The notes under the pieces: model-generated
What the model was told of the DNA's origin: nothing
Database searches by the model: none
What the model saw: only the letters and a program-made list of their open reading frames with translations
Program-made: the position numbers and the translations under genes
Source of the DNA: CAYYNP01 sp964472545
Lineage (GTDB): Bacteria; Planctomycetota; Planctomycetia; Pirellulales; Thermoguttaceae
Direction of reading: 5' to 3'
Assembly (NCBI GenBank): GCA_964472545.1
Contig: CAYYNP010000118.1
Span: forward strand, 1 to 27,112
DNA length: 27,112 bases
Shown: positions 24,429 to 27,112 of the stretch, in pieces
Position numbering within the stretch: position 1 is the stretch's first letter
Layout: each line of letters begins with the position of its first letter

Positions 24429-25087
24429 CAAGCGGCCTCCTCGGTCTGAAGTTCCTCGATCGCCGCGGCCATCTTGCGAGCCAACTGCGGCAGTTCGCCG
24501 ATCGCCTGCTGCACGGCCCGGCAGACGCGTTCGTCGGCCAGCCTCGAGACAGCGTTGTGCTGAATGACCCGGTCGACGTACGTGGCCAACAGGCCGGGAT
24601 GTTCGACGATCGCGTTGAGCCGCTGCGGCTGCCCGTCGTCCAACGCCACGTCCTTCATGCCCACCGACGACAGCGGCCAGTTTGCGGCCAGTCCCATCAA
24701 TCCCCCCAAGAGCGGATCGCCCTCGGCGGCCGCCCGGGCCAAGCGGGCCAAGTCCGGCAGGAACCGCAGCACCAGATCGGCCGCATAGTGGGCCGACGCC
24801 GGCGGAGCGTCCGGGCAGGGGGTCGAGAGGGCTTCGCCGATCGTCGCTTCGTCGACGTCCCGAAACACGGCGAACTGTGCCGCCCGATAGAACGTCACGG
24901 CGGCCCAACGTGCCACGTGCGGGTCGAACTCCGGCGGCTCAGCCGGCCACGTCGATCGCACGGCGACCTCGACCTCCGCCAAGACCTCATCCGCCGCGGC
25001 CAGTTCTTCCTCCGACGGCGCATCCCCAGCCGCCACGCGGACCCGGCCGCCGTCGAACAAGGCATTGAGGAATCCTGCCAAACCCAT
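24428..25087 (-). CDS. First gene of the ternary operon: small helical bpX-type protein
   Basis: This 219-residue protein is almost entirely helical and has no signal peptide or catalytic motif. Notable segments are PHVARWAAVTFYRAAQFAVFRDVD (residues about 78-101) and LRFLPDLARLARAAAEGDPL (about 128-147). The last residues are acidic (ELQTEEAA). Its place immediately before MoxR, with a TGATG overlap, matches small accessory proteins of MoxR-vWA-propeller operons. The assignment rests mainly on context. As the 5' gene it should mark the operon promoter in 25088-25377, though no promoter was recognised, and the ribosome site before ATG 25087 is weak. Confidence 0.6.
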   Translation of the reverse strand: MGLAGFLNALFDGGRVRVAAGDAPSEEELAAADEVLAEVEVAVRSTWPAEPPEFDPHVARWAAVTFYRAAQFAVFRDVDEATIGEALSTPCPDAPPASAHYAADLVLRFLPDLARLARAAAEGDPLLGGLMGLAANWPLSSVGMKDVALDDGQPQRLNAIVEHPGLLATYVDRVIQHNAVSRLADERVCRAVQQAIGELPQLARKMAAAIEELQTEEAA

Positions 25088-25377
25088 TTTCGCCGCCGCT
25101 TGAAGCCTGTCTGATCGATGCTACCGGTCCACGTCGCCCTGTCGCTCGGACACCCAAGGGCCGCCGTCGGTTCGCAGCACGTGGCCATTCGTACGCCGAA
25201 GGCGTTTCACAACACAGCCCGGGGTCGTCGCGCAGCGGCGCACCCCGGGTCACGGACGCCCTCGAACACCGACAACGCCAACGGCGTTGCACAACCCCGA
25301 CACGATGTCCGTTGGCCCCAACTACCCAAGATTGTACCCCGCCCCGGCACACCCCAGCAAGCGACCGGCTGCGCCGA
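25088..25377. other. Intergenic region with palindromic repeats
   Basis: About 290 bases upstream of the ternary operon. Hairpins include ACGCC-GAA-GGCGT (25193-25205), CCCGGGGT/ACCCCGGG (25218-25225 with 25242-25249, enclosing a smaller GC-rich stem) and AACGCC-AAC-GGCGTT (25274-25288). The set resembles the planctomycete intergenic repeats elsewhere in this window. The operon promoter should lie here but is not recognisable. Confidence 0.65.
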
Positions 25378-27072
25378 TCAGAGAAGCGATGGCGACGACG
25401 CAGGACGAGGGGATAGGGGCGAGGGGTTCGGGGCGAGGGACGAAGGGGTCGCCGCACCAGCCGGCCGCGATCGCTCGGTCTGCCCTTCCCCCGCCGACAG
25501 ATCGAGCAACTTCAATGCCGTGAGGAAGTTCGTTTGGTTGTTCCGCGCCAATAGCACGTCGGTGGCGTTGACGCGGCCATTGCGATCGTAATCGTACGCG
25601 AAGTCGATCGCCGCCGGATTGAGGAAGTGGCGGGGATTATTCCGCGCCAGCAGCAGATCGGTCGCGGTGACGTACGTATCCGAGTCCAGATTCCCCGCCT
25701 CCGCCACCGCGTTGCCGAAGTAGAAGACGTCCGGCCCAGCCAGACCCGTGTTGTCGACCTTGACGGTCGCTTCCAGCCACTCGTTCATAATTGCCCGATC
25801 CGGCCAGACGATCGTCACCCGATCCGATCCATCGACCCCCTCGCCCCGCCGCACATCGATACTCGTCGGCGCCGGCGCCGGCTCCCACACGTCCAGATCG
25901 TCATCGTTGCCCACCCGAAACGCAAAATCTCCCTCCCCCAACGTCACGTCCGCTGGCAAATTGGCGATATCAACCATGACCCCGTTGATGCCCAGATTGT
26001 AGCTGGTGTAGTTCTCGAACGAGGCCGTCTCTCCAGGCAGCAACGCCTCCTTATCGCTGGCGATCGCATCGTCGTCCCGCGCGTTTGCGAGGAAGCTGCC
26101 CCCATCGAAAGCCGAGCTATTGTAGAATACGTGCCGCCCGGCAATCGTGGCCGCACGTGCGACTGAAATCGAGAACGTCCGCGTATGGCTGCGCGGCGCC
26201 GAGCCGTCGTCGGTAACGCGGGCTGTGACGTCATAGATTCCGGGAGCCAACTCCGCCCCGGGCGTCCAGGTGAACACGCCAGCCTGCGGATCGACGACCG
26301 CGCCAAGCGGTCCCTGGTCAAGAGTGAAGCTGACGGCGTCGCCGTCCGCGTCACTGCCAAACAAACCGACGGTCAACTCCCTGCCCGCATACACGGTCTG
26401 CTCGGGCACCATTGCCAGGTAGGGTGCCGTGTCGATCCGTACCAACGTTCGGCGAACGGTCGTCTCGATGCCCGTCGGATCGACCACTCGCACGCTCACC
26501 GTGTTCGTCCCTTCGGGCAGTGCCACGCCGTCGAAGGCGTAGTCTCCGGAGGCGTCGGCCTGCGTCGCCCCGTCGTCGAAGAGCCCGTCATCGTCGGCGT
26601 CCAACGTCACCGTGAAACCCGGGGCGGTGGTCCCGGCCAACGTGACGATTTCCTGTTTGGTGATCCCGTCGCCAACCGTCCCCGTGTCGCTCTGCGAGGC
26701 CAGATCGAGCGTCACCGTATCGGTCTGCCAGTTCTCGTTGAAGACGGTTCCCGCCGGCTCCGATCCGGACCAGGACCTGATTTCGACACCATTTTCGGAA
26801 AACAACTCCCCCTGGGCCAGATAATCTTCCCCTAGCGACTCGAACTGGTACGTCCATGCTCCATCCTCCGGGTTAGGGATGAACATGTACTCGAATTCCC
26901 CGTCACCGCTGTACCATGCCCCCGGGATTTCGTTCAACTCGCCGGTGGCGGCCGTGTAGCCGATTCGTCTTCCGGAAGGGTCGGTTACGAGCACGTCCAC
27001 CGGATCAATCCTCACGATTATCCCACCCAGCCACTCCGACAGCGCGGGGATGATTATCGGATCGATGATCAT
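25378..27072 (-). CDS. Secreted Ig-like / dockerin-type protein, 5' end missing
   Basis: The C-terminal 550 or so residues of a large extracellular protein. In order they comprise beta-sandwich repeats (VTLAGTTAPGFTVTLDADDDG and an Ig-like fold to about residue 210) and a putative Ig/cadherin-like domain (about 215-310, DADGDAVSFTLDQGP and GVFTWTPG). A further beta domain follows, then two dockerin-type calcium loops (about 445-510: NLDSDTYVTATDLLLARNN and DYDRNGRVNATDVLLARNN). The proline/serine-rich tail is encoded by a G-rich repeat-like stretch. Dockerin-like pairs are frequent at the ends of planctomycete surface proteins. The ATG at 27072 lies inside a terminal palindrome and is not a credible start; genuine sequence probably begins near 27054 and continues beyond the window. 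Confidence 0.8.
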   Translation of the reverse strand: MIIDPIIIPALSEWLGGIIVRIDPVDVLVTDPSGRRIGYTAATGELNEIPGAWYSGDGEFEYMFIPNPEDGAWTYQFESLGEDYLAQGELFSENGVEIRSWSGSEPAGTVFNENWQTDTVTLDLASQSDTGTVGDGITKQEIVTLAGTTAPGFTVTLDADDDGLFDDGATQADASGDYAFDGVALPEGTNTVSVRVVDPTGIETTVRRTLVRIDTAPYLAMVPEQTVYAGRELTVGLFGSDADGDAVSFTLDQGPLGAVVDPQAGVFTWTPGAELAPGIYDVTARVTDDGSAPRSHTRTFSISVARAATIAGRHVFYNSSAFDGGSFLANARDDDAIASDKEALLPGETASFENYTSYNLGINGVMVDIANLPADVTLGEGDFAFRVGNDDDLDVWEPAPAPTSIDVRRGEGVDGSDRVTIVWPDRAIMNEWLEATVKVDNTGLAGPDVFYFGNAVAEAGNLDSDTYVTATDLLLARNNPRHFLNPAAIDFAYDYDRNGRVNATDVLLARNNQTNFLTALKLLDLSAGEGQTERSRPAGAATPSSLAPNPSPLSPRPASSPSLL

Positions 27073-27112
27073 CCCCGCGCTGTCGGAGTGGCTGGGTGGG
27101 ATAATCGTGAGG
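27010..27112. repeat. 103-bp near-perfect terminal palindrome, probable fold-back artefact
   Basis: Bases 27010-27054 and 27068-27112 are exact 45-bp reverse complements. The 13 bases between them can add a further ATCG/CGAT pairing with a GAT loop. The structure reaches the last base of the window, so its true extent is unknown. The left arm is coding sequence of the secreted protein, so the right arm is the same sequence turned back. Confidence 0.95.

Noticed and set aside
24429..24908. N-terminal extension of the MoxR ATPase
   Set aside because: The extension is arginine/glycine-rich frame-shifted reading of the upstream gene. ATG 24428 overlaps the upstream stop as TGATG and begins a normal MoxR N terminus.
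27055..27072. ATG at 27072 as the start of the secreted Ig/dockerin protein
   Set aside because: The codon lies in the fold-back palindrome, and a protein of this type needs an N-terminal signal peptide, which is absent.

Overview
This GC-rich window reads as a planctomycete chromosome (Pirellula/Rhodopirellula-like). The grounds are family content only: Tat-exported Gfo/Idh/MocA oxidoreductases, a 3-keto-disaccharide hydrolase (DUF1080), a PQQ-type beta-propeller, a secreted protein with dockerin-like repeats, a five-gene MoxR-vWA-beta-propeller operon, and many intergenic palindromic repeats of a kind typical of that phylum. No rRNA, tRNA or CRISPR array was seen.

Layout. 1-430: an unresolved fragment at the left edge, possibly the end of a minus-strand LamG domain. 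555-3455 (+): a tight operon of Gfo/Idh/MocA, DUF1080 and CutC. 3672-6754 (-): a hydrolase/methyltransferase fusion followed by a PAP2/dual-specificity phosphatase fusion, the same architecture as E. coli ynbC-ynbD. 7215-7663 (-): an AHSA1/SRPBCC gene split by a frameshift. 7740-8678 (-): a stand-alone protein with a HEPN-like R-x4-H motif and a PD-(D/E)XK-like end, placed exactly between two 40-bp imperfect direct repeats. 8747-9555: a non-coding block of hairpins and inverted repeats. 9556-12469 (-): PQQ-like propeller plus a second Tat-exported Gfo/Idh/MocA. 13079-13657 (+): flavodoxin-fold quinone reductase. 13659-13889: short-unit tandem repeats in two opposite orientations. 13908-16290 (+): a small AAA ATPase overlapping a membrane arrestin-fold protein. 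16681-25087 (-): the MoxR-vWA-beta-propeller ternary system. 25378 to the right edge (-): a secreted Ig-like/dockerin protein whose 5' end runs into a near-perfect 103-bp palindrome that looks like an assembly or amplification fold-back.

How the genes work together. Two separate carbohydrate modules (555-3455 and 9556-12469) pair a secreted NAD(P)-type sugar oxidoreductase with a partner protein, consistent with oxidation-dependent glycan breakdown in the periplasm. The five genes at 16681-25087 overlap at every junction (TGATG, GTGA, 8-nt overlap, GTGA), so they are very probably made together as one complex: a MoxR AAA+ ATPase, a vWA protein with a degenerate metal site and a propeller, a TPR protein with a propeller, and two small bpX-type proteins. 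Such ternary systems have been predicted from comparative genomics to be NTP-dependent conflict or regulatory devices. No nuclease or other killer domain is visible in the operon. The convergent ATPase/arrestin pair is a possible, unproven companion.

The least expected feature is that intergenic palindromic repeats have entered two coding sequences of this operon in frame (19136-19262 and 22650-22727). One of them shares 32 identical bases with an intergenic repeat at 9484-9515.
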